Position numbers and translations under genes: made by a program. From Diadema setosum (taxonomy: Eukaryota > Echinodermata > Echinoidea > Diadematoida > Diadematidae): a stretch of 64,000 bases of DNA. The notes under the pieces were generated by a model. The model was not told the origin of the DNA. It saw nothing but the letters and a program-made list of their open reading frames with translations, and made no database searches. The DNA lies in contig NC_092702.1 in NCBI RefSeq assembly GCF_964275005.1, positions 1,341,501 to 1,405,500 of the forward strand. Direction: 5' to 3'. This document shows positions 36,101-48,800 of this stretch, piece by piece; within the stretch, counting starts at the first letter, position 1; each line of letters begins with the position of its first letter.

Positions 36101-37807
36101 CGACTGCTTCTCATCAGTACTACCATACACACGAACAAGGGACGAACAAAGGCGCTAGAACTAGTCAACTCCATCTTGGCACCAGAACTTGTCAAGCAGC
36201 TTGCTGATGAGAGAAGAGAGAGCGTCGGCACTACTGTCTGGAAGTTTACCTCGAGTGTTGTGATTCAGCCAGTATCACGACAGTGCACCAGTAATGTGAG
36301 CCACATGCACATAGTCAATGAGGTAGTGAGGCTACTGTCAGAACGAAACTACATACAACAACCAAAACTCATCAGAAGATACAGATTTTCCTCGCTTTTG
36401 GAATACCTTCTTGAGAATGAGAAAATCCAAGCTTATGCGATTGTTCACGCTGTTCACAATTATCGTGGAGGTCCCGCGCCATGTCAGACTCTTGCTCGGA
36501 TGTATCTCAGCGATGAGTTGTACGACACGGCATTGCATTATGCCCACCTGACCCCAAAGAATAACTTTGATACTGTTGGAAGAATAATAATATCCCAACT
36601 AAAGGGGTACTGTCTCGACGAATGCGAAACCCCCCTGAATTCTGCTGATGTGGAGGGTTTGCTTCAATTATTCTGGCATGGTATAGAAGCTTTCGAGAAA
36701 GGGAAGGACGACAGTGTCAATATTGAAAACATATACGACGGTGCTCTGACACCACACTATGGAGAGCTAGAATTGGTTCACTCCTTTTTGAACATTCTGA
36801 AGGTTCGTGTTGAGCCATTTTGTTCACAAGAATCACATGACCCGTTGAACACATATCTTACGACAGATGCCGATGTAGAGGGACTTGGAGATGTAATGAA
36901 ATACCACCGGAGACGACTACGTGAACTCCAGGCTCGAGTTACAGAAAGCATGGACTTGATCTCGGGAATCTTGTCATCTTCAAATGACATCAAGGGCATT
37001 GCCAGGACTTTGAGTTTTCATGAAATCAACTACTCGAAACTCGAATGCTATTTCACTCTTCCAGAGAGTGACCTACTGGCAAATAAGCAGAGACGTAAAA
37101 AAGTGGAATCCATTAAGATGTGCAAGCCTACACTTCGTGCCATCTTTAACTTCTTCACAGAGGATGACAGGAAGAGTTTGAAAGTAATCATACGTTTCTT
37201 GAGTGAAAACCAGCCAAAAGACATATTTGATCTCAAAGTGCTTATCTGTGCGCTCTTTGCTCTGGCAGCATTTCCCGATGAAATTGTCGACTATGGCACA
37301 GTTGAGCACTATGCACAGAGGTTGCGAAGACTTCGTCCCCCGAGTCTGTATGGTGCATTCTTTCACGTGATGCTACTTTGGCCTCGGACCAACCAAACAA
37401 CAATGAAGCAGTCTTTGCCGCAAGCTATTAAAGCACTTGAAGATGCAAAGAATCTCACTAATCAAAATGAGAATCACGTTGTCTTGAAACCACGTTTCTT
37501 CCTGACTAGAAGACGGGGTCTACGCGCATTCATTCACCGGTCAGCACTTGGCCTGGTAGACAGTGGCAACTCATTGGATGTTGAATCGGTAACCGAGTGT
37601 TTGCAAAGTGAACAGCTTCGTGGGGTGCTGGCTAGACAGGAGGGCACTCTTGAAGACAACAGTCTCAAGTATTCCATACCAACAGGGGAGGAAATCACTA
37701 TCAAGTTGTCAAGTCCTTACCGTGTGGCTACAAGACGCGCGAAGGTCACTTTCATTCTTGGATTTAGCTATGCCGGACCAGTTGCCTATGATGTACATGA
37801 ACGTTAA
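33170..37807 (+). CDS. SAMD9L: SAMD9/SAMD9L-family protein, 1234 aa
   Basis: Two coding exons, 33170-33272 and 34206-37807, join in frame. The family links innate antiviral defence and translation control in vertebrates. Best anchors: SADWWPFYLTEYHKKDLVLR leading into the NTPase, the atypical Walker A HHRGSGGSTCARQVLWDF (about residue 435), NPHCVEKIVRNILRD, LARMYLSDELYDTALHYAHL in the TPR-like part, and the C-terminal KVTFILGFSYAGPVAYD, which matches the last residues of human SAMD9. As in human proteins, the P-loop lacks the usual GK[ST] lysine. The N-terminal ~100 residues are Ser/Glu-rich; no SAM domain or Schlafen/AlbA-like domain is seen, and the length is 1234 against about 1589 in human. 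So the layout is the pre-NTPase (SIR2-like) region, STAND-type NTPase, TPR-like repeats and OB-like end. Start chosen at 33170 because of an upstream in-frame TAG. Confidence 0.9.
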
Positions 37808-40800
37808 AAAGTTTCGGTTCCAAGATCTACGAAATCCGTAAATGCGATCCATGAAATGAAAGCATGACACGAGCTTGCTCTGGTTTCTACTGACGAAAGG
37901 GTATGGTAGATATATTGAATTTGTCCATGTGCACACGTACGTTCTTGAACAGGGCTCAGAATGATCATCAAATTAAATGTTATTATGTGTGCAGCTACTA
38001 TAAAGCATTTATCCCCGGGGAATTCGTAACGCTGTTAAAGAGTGAGCAAACATTAAATACTTATAGTGTCGGCATATTAGCTTTTACAGGAATATTATTA
38101 GGAAGATGGCGTCATTTCACTACTGAAGAAATATGGACTCTATAGCTGTGGAGACCAACCAATTGACGATTATTTTTCGGTTACTGTGACTCAGAATACC
38201 GTCGATCAGTATGCCCTATCTCTAAGTTAATTGTTACACTCTTGAAACTTACTTCATTGGTGCCTGAGAAACATATGAGGCACCATCTTTGTGTTCATCA
38301 AAATAGTTTATTTAGCCTATCTTTGAAGAACTTCATTTATGCAGCGCACGTGCATGACATATAGATAGATAGATTAAGGAGATGTCAAATACGAGTGTCA
38401 ACTGCCGGTAGATGATAATCGGTTCATGATATAGGTCTTCCATCTTCCGTGCAGTGTTGGCAATACGTCAGCATAGATGTTTTGTAATATTCGACTTTAA
38501 ATTTACCCCTTCCCCTTTTAGTAGCCTTATCTTCGTTGAGAACTGACACACATGCAACTTTTATGATTGTTATTATGTAAATATGACCTCAAGTTTATCG
38601 TTTCTTCATTACCATAAAACAAACTTGTTTTTGTATGCCCATGAAGAAGAACTTGCCTAACTTAAATGTTTTACATCTTCATGCATGGTCATTATAGGTC
38701 AGGATTATATATTTTTTTTGGAATATGACAAAATGATTTTTGTATGTCTGTATGTATGTATATTTATGCTGTATGACGTAACATGTTTTGTACACCGGTC
38801 AGAATTAGCCAAACAAGAATCGTTGACTAGAGAGGGTTACTTTTCCTACTACTAAGTAATTAAAACGAAAAACTGCAGAAATCAATAATCAAATACTTAC
38901 TGAAAATTGAACTTTTTATATAATCATGAAGATTTTCTGTATAGGAATGCCTTCCAAATACAGGCAACAATGATATTGATTTATTGTGTGGCATATATCA
39001 ATGATATGAGATCATTTCTATTACAGATCATCCAGATTTCCAGGACCTTGTTTTATTAAAGTTGAGAGTGAACATAAGTCTTTAAGTACTTAATTTTGAT
39101 TGGCTGATACGCGCCTTAAATTTGGTTTTCTGACTTTATGTTCAATCGCATCTTTTTAGGCAACAGAACCCTATACCGTATGGGCTTTGTTTCAAAACAC
39201 CTCTGCGTCGCGCACTTGGAAGATGAGTTTACTGTTGCAATGACATGCACTGATCTGGTAGTGCTAAGAGAGACGATTTACATTTACTGGACCTAATATT
39301 CACAATTGTGTTTCAAATCGTGAAAAATTTTGTAGGCGTGCAAAATTTGTGTATGAATACCTCATAATGCATACAACAGGTGACTTATTGTTTATCTATA
39401 CCTTCACACCCACTTGAATCACCACAATCTCAGTCGTTGTTTTCCCAATGTCCCTACTCTTGTAGTAGGTAATATACTGTACACGCTGTATATGTTATTG
39501 ATATTGTTGCATCATGTGGCCTTTCTGTGTTGTATTTAGTAACATTTATCTTATTTGTTTTTTTTTCTTTGTTTTAATCGGTTCCCCCAGTCCTATTATG
39601 GTCTAAAAAATATCTGTATTTCATAATACCCCTAATCTCATTTATCACGGGACATGCGGCTGTACAAGCTTGCTCTTACGCAAGCCCCATCATATTTCTC
39701 GCATTATGACCACAGCTCAACTCTAATGTATACAGACCTTTGTGTTTATAACGAGACAAACTATTGTACATTCCGGTGAAGTTTCATTTAATGTATGTCT
39801 TGTACAATTTTATTGTTGTATAATTGTATATATACATTTTTTTTCTGTGCTATAATGTGTGAGAAATATGAATATATATATAAATTGAAATGTTATTATG
39901 AATTACATGACAGAGAATGAGCCTCCAACTAGGGGGTTCCGAGTTAATTTAGATAAATTTCCAAAGTACCGTATTCATAACCTTAAAAAACGCCAATTAT
40001 TACACTGAAAGTGTGCACCAGATCGTTAAATTTCAATTCTGAAAACTCTATCAAGACTGTGGAAAAGTGAATAGTATTCCTGCCCCTACCCCCCCCCCCC
40101 AAAAAAAGTCCGCTATTTCCATACAAACCCTGGTCAAGGGTCCTTGATATCGTATTACGTTAAATTGTCATTATGATGATGTGAACGGAACTTTGTCGTC
40201 TACCATAGTAACAATTATGTTTACATGAAAAACAATTGAAGCCACTGACGTAGATGCGTTTTGAACACCATGCTGGTTGGCAAAGAGCTTTAGATAAAAG
40301 TCATGATGTTTATATCGTATTATGAACTGTAAAGGTGAAGTAAACAGCACACATTTACTCGCTGTATCACTCACGTCTTTGATGTAGTCTCATATACAAA
40401 TAAGAGTCGCTACATTTGTAGTTTTGCAGAAAATCGTTCATGTTAATAATTCAATTTATCGTCATTCTAATCATTCGACCACGTATTGTAAACATGCAAG
40501 TGTAGGCCAGTGCTAAACATAACATGATATAATTATTCCATGCACTGAGCACGCTGAGTGGGAATTGCCGAATTATACATTTTAATCATGACAATATCAC
40601 GTTTCATATCATTTGGGATTTGGCTTCTGTACATAAGTTTATTTTCTAACCTTGTCACAACTAATTTCAACCTATTGTGTGTATGTTGAATAAGACCTGT
40701 GTTTAACCTGTGATAACATGCATGCATATAATGCAATACAAATGTGTCAGCAAACAGATTCATCTATTATCTATTCAGATAATGTGCGATATGTTGTTAT

Positions 40801-41453
40801 ATATTTCTATAATCGATTTCAATTTCAGTTTCAATATTCGTTCTTATCATTCACCTAACAATGTAAGGATTTGCTTGTATAGATTATGTAGGCCTATCTA
40901 TTTTGCAGAATATAATTATGTTGTACCTTTGATATTATGTTGTACCTTTGATATTATGTTGTATTAATACCAAGATTATAATCTACATATCGCTATACAC
41001 TGACAAGCGTTGGTCGTATATGTAAGATAATTTACTTAATATACCGGATCTGTTGTGCTTCAAATTGTCAAAATGTTATCAGCGTATAGAATATGTGTGA
41101 ATGTCTCACCAATGACAGCAACAACTGACTTTATTACGTAACATTTGTATTGAGATACATGAGATGATAATTCAGTAATGTAATATATCATAAATTATAA
41201 TCATTAGGAAAACCGATTTATATGGATCTTTGTGGCACATTTCACGCATGGATGGCTAAAAGATTTGGGTTCAGATCAAATGTTGTATTTACGTACTGCC
41301 CAATAATTTTCAGGAAGCGTGTCAACGTTATTTCCTCATCGTATCATCACAGATTTTTCCCCCCTTAAGATTGCATTACCTACTAATATTGTATACCCGT
41401 ATATTTTATGTGTCTTTAGTATTTGATATGATTACAACAGACCAAAACTTTAT

Positions 41454-41649
41454 AGAGTAGACTCCCGTTATAACGAAGTCCTTGGAACAGGCAGTTTTCT
41501 TTTGGTATACACTTTGTATCAAAATTTTGTTATAACCGAACAAATAAAGAATAAAAATACATAGAGTGGATAATGCAGCGGCCTGAATTCTTACTTCGTT
41601 GTAACCGGAATTTCGTTATAACCGTGTTCGTTATAACGGGAGTGCACTG
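41454..41649 (+). mobile_element. pogo/Tigger-like MITE, copy 4
   Basis: The left end is diverged (GAGTAGACTCCCGTTATAAC), the right end is TAACGGGAGTGCACTG followed by TA. The interior matches copies 1 and 3. Confidence 0.8.
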
Positions 41650-42640
41650 TATCTAATTGTTACAAGGACAGTGAACTCCTTCACAGATGTGTGAAGTAAT
41701 GAGAGACCAGCACTGGGTCCGTTCAAGCACTCCTGTGGAGCAAGGTGCTCAATCAATAACAATTGTGTGAATGATTCAGCGTTACTCTGTTTAAATACTG
41801 AATATGATTATGTCCATTCTCACCTTTTCCTCAGATCTGCTATTCAAAGCGAGTGGCACAGCTGGTTTGACGCACTTTTCCCACATATCGCATTACACTT
41901 TGTTGATGTAAATTGATGATAAGATATATAGTTGCGTCAACGTTTTCTTGATTTGTGGTCATTTGTTATGCCTATATACCGATGAACTGAATTCTCTTCT
42001 TGCGAACCTGTCACAAGCAATGTGCAGGCCCTATTTTCAATTAAGATTTGACCCAGAATGTGTCTACTGATATTTTGTGTATCGTTCATACATAATGTAT
42101 TTTCAGTTCGACAATTGAATGGACTACTTGGTTGACGAAGGGAATTTTCTTTCATGTACATGTATAAGAATAAAGACTAGCGGATAAAAATGGGAGAATT
42201 TTGAGATTGATACTTAGTTCAGAAGTTCGTCATCTTGTTAAACTGATCGACGCACCGTAATAATCTTCGTGAGGTCAGTACATCCGACATGAACAATGTG
42301 TATATAGTTGCAATTTGAATTTGGCATAGATTGCGCCATTGCTTAGAAAGGCGTATTTAAATCTTGACATTACTCATCACCTTTTATACACTTGCATGCA
42401 CTTGCATGCACTGGCACGTGCTGGTCATATATAGTACAAGACAGTATGGAAAACGATTCACATTATCGGGAACTGTTCACGAGTGTGCTTTAAAGTTTAA
42501 GAAATATTACAAGCAATAATATCTGACGGAAAGATTGTGTTTCCGCCCAATATGTGAAAAAGAAAAGAGTGGAATATCTGAATATATACGGACATATCAT
42601 TCATTCAAATGAATGAAATCTTCTCTGGCGATCGGGCGAA

Positions 42641-42820
42641 GGCTTGGTAGTCTAGTGGATCTAGTAATCAGGAGGTCGTGGGTTCGAATCCCATCCGAGT
42701 GTGTATGACCCACGGATTGTTTATCATGGTTACTACTCAAACACTCAGCGATTGGTGTCCTTTTACGTCGATGAAAGGCAATTGTCATACAGTTGCAACA
42801 TTTTTGTTGCCGTGATAAAG
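42641..42820 (+). mobile_element. tRNA-derived SINE
   Basis: Head with TTGGTAGTCTAGTGGATC and a perfect B box GGTTCGAATCCC (42681-42692), then a tail containing TTTATCATGGTTACTACTCA, TTTACGTCGATGAAAGGCA and CATACAGTTGCA. It is the best preserved of three copies (others at 14709 and 8425). There is no complete cloverleaf, so it is not called as a tRNA gene. Confidence 0.8.
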
Positions 42821-43528
42821 TAATATTTTGCACTCTTTCTTCCGATTGTAAAATAAATGAAACACAGAAATAAAGAGATAGTCTTTTACACCAATCGTAA
42901 GTAGGAAGTCAAAATCATGTGTTTTATCTGAGAGTTATCATTCATTTCCAGAATATCAAATTTTGATAAAGAAAAAATTAATTAAAAGTATATTGATTGG
43001 ATGTACCTGTTACTACGCATTTTGAAGTTTGTATGATGCATTATGTGTAGAGTATCTTTAATTGCTAAAATATCTACAAGTCTTTGACTTACTGGGCGTC
43101 ATCAGAGGTCATTTAATCAATTCAGGCAATCATGCATATTGAGCATGTATGCATATACACTGGTGTTGTAACTGTATGATATATAGTAATATAGTGTTGT
43201 TGGGGGGTTTTCCCCAAAAAATTTCAAGTTTTGCATTGTACAGTATATCACATCTAGCATATTTCAAAAATGGCAAACAGTTCAATTTGACCACTTATCT
43301 TTACAGCCAATGCTAGGGATGGATTTGATTTGACCTAAACTGAATCCTATTTGTGTCATAGGAAATGATTCAGTCATTGTTAATTCCATTCTTTCAACTA
43401 ACATGCAACTACTACCTGATCATTAAACACGTCACAACTTTCTTTGCAGGTATATCTATTCTCCATTGTGTTCTTGTTCATTGTTCATATACGTGCACTG
43501 TAAATTTACATATTGTATACATGTTTAA

Positions 43529-43529
<1 letters not shown>

Positions 43530-43582
<53 letters not shown>

Positions 43583-43808
43583 TGCACTCCCGTTATAATG
43601 AACACGGTTATAACGAAATTCCGGTTACAACGAAATGAAATTTAGGGCCGCAACATTATCAACTCTATGTATTTTTATTGTTTCTTCATTCGGTTATAAC
43701 GAAATTTCGTTATAACGAAAGAAAACTGCCGGTCCCGAGGACTTCGTTATGACGGGAGTCCACTGTATATATATATATATATATATACATGTACATATAT
43801 ATACACAC

Positions 43809-43856
<48 letters not shown>
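43530..43856. repeat. (TA)n microsatellite with a transposon inside
   Basis: TA tracts run from about 43530 to 43579 and from about 43766 to 43856, interrupted by pogo/Tigger-like copy 5. Open frames of Ile/Tyr here are artefacts. Confidence 0.9.
43580..43765 (-). mobile_element. pogo/Tigger-like MITE, copy 5, inside TA repeat
   Basis: 186 bp, CAGTGCACTCCCGTTATAAT to TGACGGGAGTCCACTG. It is inserted in a TA microsatellite, as expected for an element that targets TA. It is well preserved and in inverted orientation relative to copies 1, 3, 4 and 6. Confidence 0.9.
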
Positions 43857-43866
<10 letters not shown>

Positions 43867-45127
43867 ATACACATATATACACACACACACACACACCTGC
43901 GTGTGTGTCAATTGTTTGTGTGTGTTTTTGTGTTTGTAGATGCATTCAAACAGGAAGGCAACATAAAAGCCTGGACACTTATCTTGTAGAAACAAATCTC
44001 AGTGAGGTGACACCTGTGAAATCAAAGGGTGGTCCACAGTGTAACTTGAGACCAAGGTATTCATTACACACAAGATTATATGATTGGTTAGATAAGGACG
44101 AAAAACACAATTCAGTCCTCAACTGAAGAGGATTATTCTTGAATCCATTTGGGAAGGTGTTGAAGAAATTCCCTTGTCCATTCACGGATTTAAATCAAAT
44201 TGAACATGATGTCAAAGGCTCCAACATTGGAATTCTAAATCAGTAAAGATTTTTCTGAAAAGAAATAGTTAAATTTTACAAGCACTACTGATAATTTAAT
44301 CAGAATTGGATATAAAGCATTCAGAGGAAGTTATGAAATTTAAAAGAATCACCAATTTTTGCAAAACAGTTCTCATACAGTTGATATGAATATGCATGCG
44401 AGCTGATATCATTACTCATTATTTTCCTTTATGTACCTGAAAATTGACAAAATTCAATTCTTTTATTCAAATGTTGCCCTTTCTTTTCAGACTAACTTTT
44501 GACTTGTACAGAATTCCCCTTTAAACAAGCCAACAAAAAGACCTTTGATCTAAAAATCAGATGCAATACAAGTAGAGGGTAAGCCTAATCGCATCAGTCG
44601 TGTGTTCCCTTTATGAAAATAGACCTTGCTGATGCAGCCATTATATCAGTTCCCTTGTAGGAGCAGCTAACATCAAATTACACTTGACGCATGAAACACT
44701 GGACATGTTTGGACAGAAACACAAGTGGCAAACCAAATGACATTTTGAGTTTTCAGCTTTATTCCTTTTGCTTGCTCTGAAATATTCATACAATACCCCA
44801 TGGTACAATAGTTGCCATAACCTGGTTTCACAAGATGTAAAGAACCAAATACAGCTGTAGGTGTTCTTCAATGTTAAAGTTGATGCAAAAACTGTTGCTA
44901 GCCTTGACAAACATGAATGCCAATAGTAACAACAAAAAATAAACCATATTACATGTAGTTGAATCAGAAGGATGTCTAATATTTTGTGGAGACAACCTCA
45001 GGAACTGAATACAATGTTACCTTGCTGTGCAGGATTGATTTCTCTTCTCTTTGCTACACATATTTTTTTTTATCTGAATTTTTTTAAAAGTGAACTTTGT
45101 TGTGATTGAGCTGTCTATCTGCTAATA

Positions 45128-45321
45128 CAGTGGACTCCCGTTATAACGAAGTCCTCGGGACCGGCAATTTTCTTTCGTTATATCGAAATTTTGTTACAAC
45201 CAAATGAATAAACAAACAACAAAAAAATACATAGAGTGTATAATGATTTGGCCCTAAATTTTACTTCTTTGTAACTGGAATTTCGATATATAACCATGTT
45301 CGTTATAACAGGAGTACACTG
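45128..45321 (+). mobile_element. pogo/Tigger-like MITE, copy 6
   Basis: CAGTGGACTCCCGTTATAAC to ATAACAGGAGTACACTG, with TA on both flanks. Slightly longer than the other copies because of an A-rich interior stretch. Confidence 0.9.
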
Positions 45322-45834
45322 TACTGGTCAAATGACATGACACTAAAAAAAAAGAAAAAAAGAAAAAAAAAAGGAATGCTACAAAATTATAGAGATTTAT
45401 GAGACTTGCTTTCCTTGGCATAATTCTTTCATACTGTCAGCGAACTATTTACAGCAAAAAGTATGAAAACACACTTTCGGACTCATTTGCTAAAGAGGTT
45501 TGCTGTAATTATAAATGACAACAATTGCAGTCACCATAGCACAACTGATCAGCTGTGAATGTGCAGTTGCTGCAATTATTATAACATATGATAACTGCAA
45601 ACATCTTTAATGAAATGAGCCCCTGGGCTAGAGAGGGTTTTTTGGGGTTCCCTTTCCCCTCCAAGAAAGGACAATGTATGCAGTAACAAGTCTGACAGGC
45701 ACTCCAGGTCTTTTCCATTGGTAGTCACGCCCACTTGAAGTTGGTGACAGCACCCAACCAGACCACTGTCGACGCCCACCCAGACTTGTCAACGCCCACC
45801 CAGACCTGTCCACACCCATCTCGGCTTGCACAGC

Positions 45835-48800
45835 TCACCTTGGCGGCTTGTAGCGCTCCCAGTGTCTGTGGTTCAAGTGGCTGAAGTCATCCAGGGTCGC
45901 GATGTCCTTCAGGTAGCGAGACAGCTTAAGGAGTTCATGGTCGTGCTCCCGATTCTTGTGTGCTTCCCGGAAAGGTCGTATCTTGAGGAGAGAGGCAGAA
46001 AGGCTTTAGAGTCCATTACCAAAAGACTACCAAAAGACTACCACAAGACTACCCACTCGGCATGTCACATAAATGCATAATGTCATGCAACTGTGCTGTG
46101 TGGAAACAATACTCACTCAAGAACTGCACAGCATCAAATCATGAAAAAATTACAAATCATTCTAATACTTCCAATGGACATTTCGGTTTATTATCACACA
46201 ATATCTGAGGCATTTAACTTGGGTCAAAGATCAAACATGCCCAATTCCCAGTTAATAAGAGGTCTGGTTATTTTGGTGTCATCAGATACTGTACATTTTA
46301 ATGCAATAGGTAGATGTGAAAGACAGAATATTCTGAATTTCAAAATTTGATGGTCAGTACAACAGTCAGGAGCAGCTCCTCACCCTAACAAGTGTTTTTA
46401 AAGGTCAAACTATAGAGAAGACAAATGCTCAGAATGAAGCAAACGTCTATCACTTTTCACTATCAATACCTCATGGAACACACAATTGTGAAGATATTGT
46501 ATTCAAGATAATTCAACATAATTTATGTTACTTTCTGAACTACACAAATACCATAATTTGCATCATATGTGTTTCTAAACACACTTACAGATGAGTCTTT
46601 TTGTCATTTACCTTCAGGCCGTTCTGAGGATTCATCAGGAAATTCCTTCGAAGGTCATCAAACATGATGGTGTTCTTTGGAGTGTACTGCTCGTACTTGC
46701 CCCAAATCACCCCCAGCGGCTTAGTCTATCAAAAAAAAAATATAAACAAGGATAAAATTCTGGGTAACAAGAACCAAAATGTACCTGAAATTTCCACATT
46801 TCCTATGTTGCACGAAGAAACGTCAACATGTACAGTCAACCTTGCCTATGAGTTGAATCTATTTGGACTGAAAAAATAGCTTCAACTTAGAGAAAATTTG
46901 ACTCATGAGGAATTGAAATCAAAAGAATATAAAGAGAAGAGGACTTGAAAAGACTTATGAATTATGAAAACATCAATAACTCAAATTTAGATGGTATGTC
47001 ACTTGCTTCCTTTTGCCAAAGTAGGGCAGTATACTCTCTTCATACCTTGAACTACAGTACAAGATAAACTTGACAAAGACAAAGTTGTAACTAGATATGT
47101 CACACAACAGCATGGGCCAAACTTGGCAAAATTCCAGCATACTATGGCTTACACACATAGCTTGGAATAAGGTAACACATGTTTCTGATTTAACAAGCTC
47201 CTTAAGTTTGCTGCAACCAATTGGTATTTGTTTTTAATTCTGTGAAATCACAGAGATAAAATATTACTACATGTATTACAAGCAAAAATATTTACACGCT
47301 TTTATTCTTGCACTAGTTTCATGGCACGTGAAATGCATGAAAAGTTCCACTGTTACCTGTATTCAGTATATCTAGCATTATGTAATAAATATGGTAAAAA
47401 TCATATATGTAGGCCCCATTTTATCAAAAGATATAATCAATAACAAATTTCCTTAACACACAGGCTGCCACAGATTTATCACAGAAATCAACTATACAAT
47501 CAATTATAACTCTTTATAGAACAGGGCCCTGAACTTATTTGTAATTGGTTACATCCAGCTGCCACTCCAGAGCACTCCCGTTATAACGAAAATGGTTATA
47601 ACAAAATTCTGGTTACAACGAAATAAGAATTTAGGCTGCAACATTATCCTCTCTTTGTTTTCTATTGTTTGTTTTTTTGGTTATAACAAAATTTCAATAT
47701 AACAAAAGAAAACTGCTGGTCCTGAGGACTTTGTTATAATGGGAGTCCACTGTATACTCAGGAATGCCACACATTTACACTTCAAAATCAGGGAGGTCCC
47801 AAATAGCAATGATGAAAATTCTTGTATGTTACATGTACATGCATTTCAATAGGCTAGTATCATCCTAAATCATGGAGGGTTTCATATTCTCCTGCCAGGA
47901 CCTGAAGAGAAATCTACATTTTCAGTGAGCCTCATTCAGAATCAGGATGACTCTACGATAATCAGCTCTGCATACCTCAATCACACCATACTTCTGTGTG
48001 TGTACAGTGATGCAGGCGCGGCTGTCCACCATGAAGGCAATCTTGTAGTTTGGATTACTGCTGACTCCTAACTCCCTCATCTTCACCTCAATCCACTTCA
48101 TGTTTGTAGCAGCTGCAAGCAAAAGGAAAAAAAAATCTATTTGTCATCTAGTTAATATCAGAGCGTCATCTCAGTTCTATTAGAGGCCTGGCAACATTGT
48201 ACATTTAAATACCAGCAGAAATACAGAGAGCGCACAAAAACCTAAATATTTGTGCTGGAACTTTGCAGTCTCATGACAAGGTATTGTGTAACATCTGTAA
48301 AAAATTAGATCACAAGAGCAATACTGATGCAATGACAGTCACTTTGGGCATTGAAACAAAAATATGGAGAAACAGTAAAACTCTATTCTTTTTTTGCACA
48401 TGATTGCAACTTTTGCCCACAAATGATACCAGGGTTATAAACAACTAGATGTTTGAGAGTTATGAACAATAAAGCTGTTTGCTGGCTTCTTTACCTACAA
48501 GATTCTAAAATTCCCATTAAGGCATTTCACTTGGTCCATTACAATGTAGGTTTTTGAAAGTTGTGCATAAAACAGCCTCCATACTCCCACCACTGTAAAG
48601 TTCCTTGTTGAGAAAACTTCCCTGCAATTACAGGACATGCTGCTGATTTCATATTTCCTTGAGATCTGTCAATATGTAGGCATCATGCCACAATGTACTC
48701 TTGTGATGCAGGAAGTATACTCATTTACGCACATACAGGATAAGTCATTTTTGCAGTATCTCCATGTGCAAAATATCTGAGCATGATGCAGAGGACATGA

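Larger units (their letters stand above)
37808..45834. other. Intergenic region between SAMD9-like gene and UBLCP1
   Basis: No gene is recognised. The SAMD9-like 3' UTR must lie at its left end and the UBLCP1 3' UTR at its right end. Contents include pogo/Tigger-like copies at 41454, 43580 and 45128, a SINE at 42641, TA microsatellites at 43530-43856, a fragment near 39048-39170 related to the MITE at 56987, and a 21 bp unit repeated 2.5 times at about 40914-40965 (TTATGTTGTACCTTTGATA). Confidence 0.5.

Noticed and set aside
42641-42715. Candidate tRNA gene
   Set aside because: The B box is perfect but the arms do not make a full cloverleaf, and the same head-plus-tail unit occurs elsewhere, so it is a SINE.
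43749-44126. 125-codon frame starting in TA repeats
   Set aside because: Two thirds are microsatellite translation; the remainder shows no domain or splice context.
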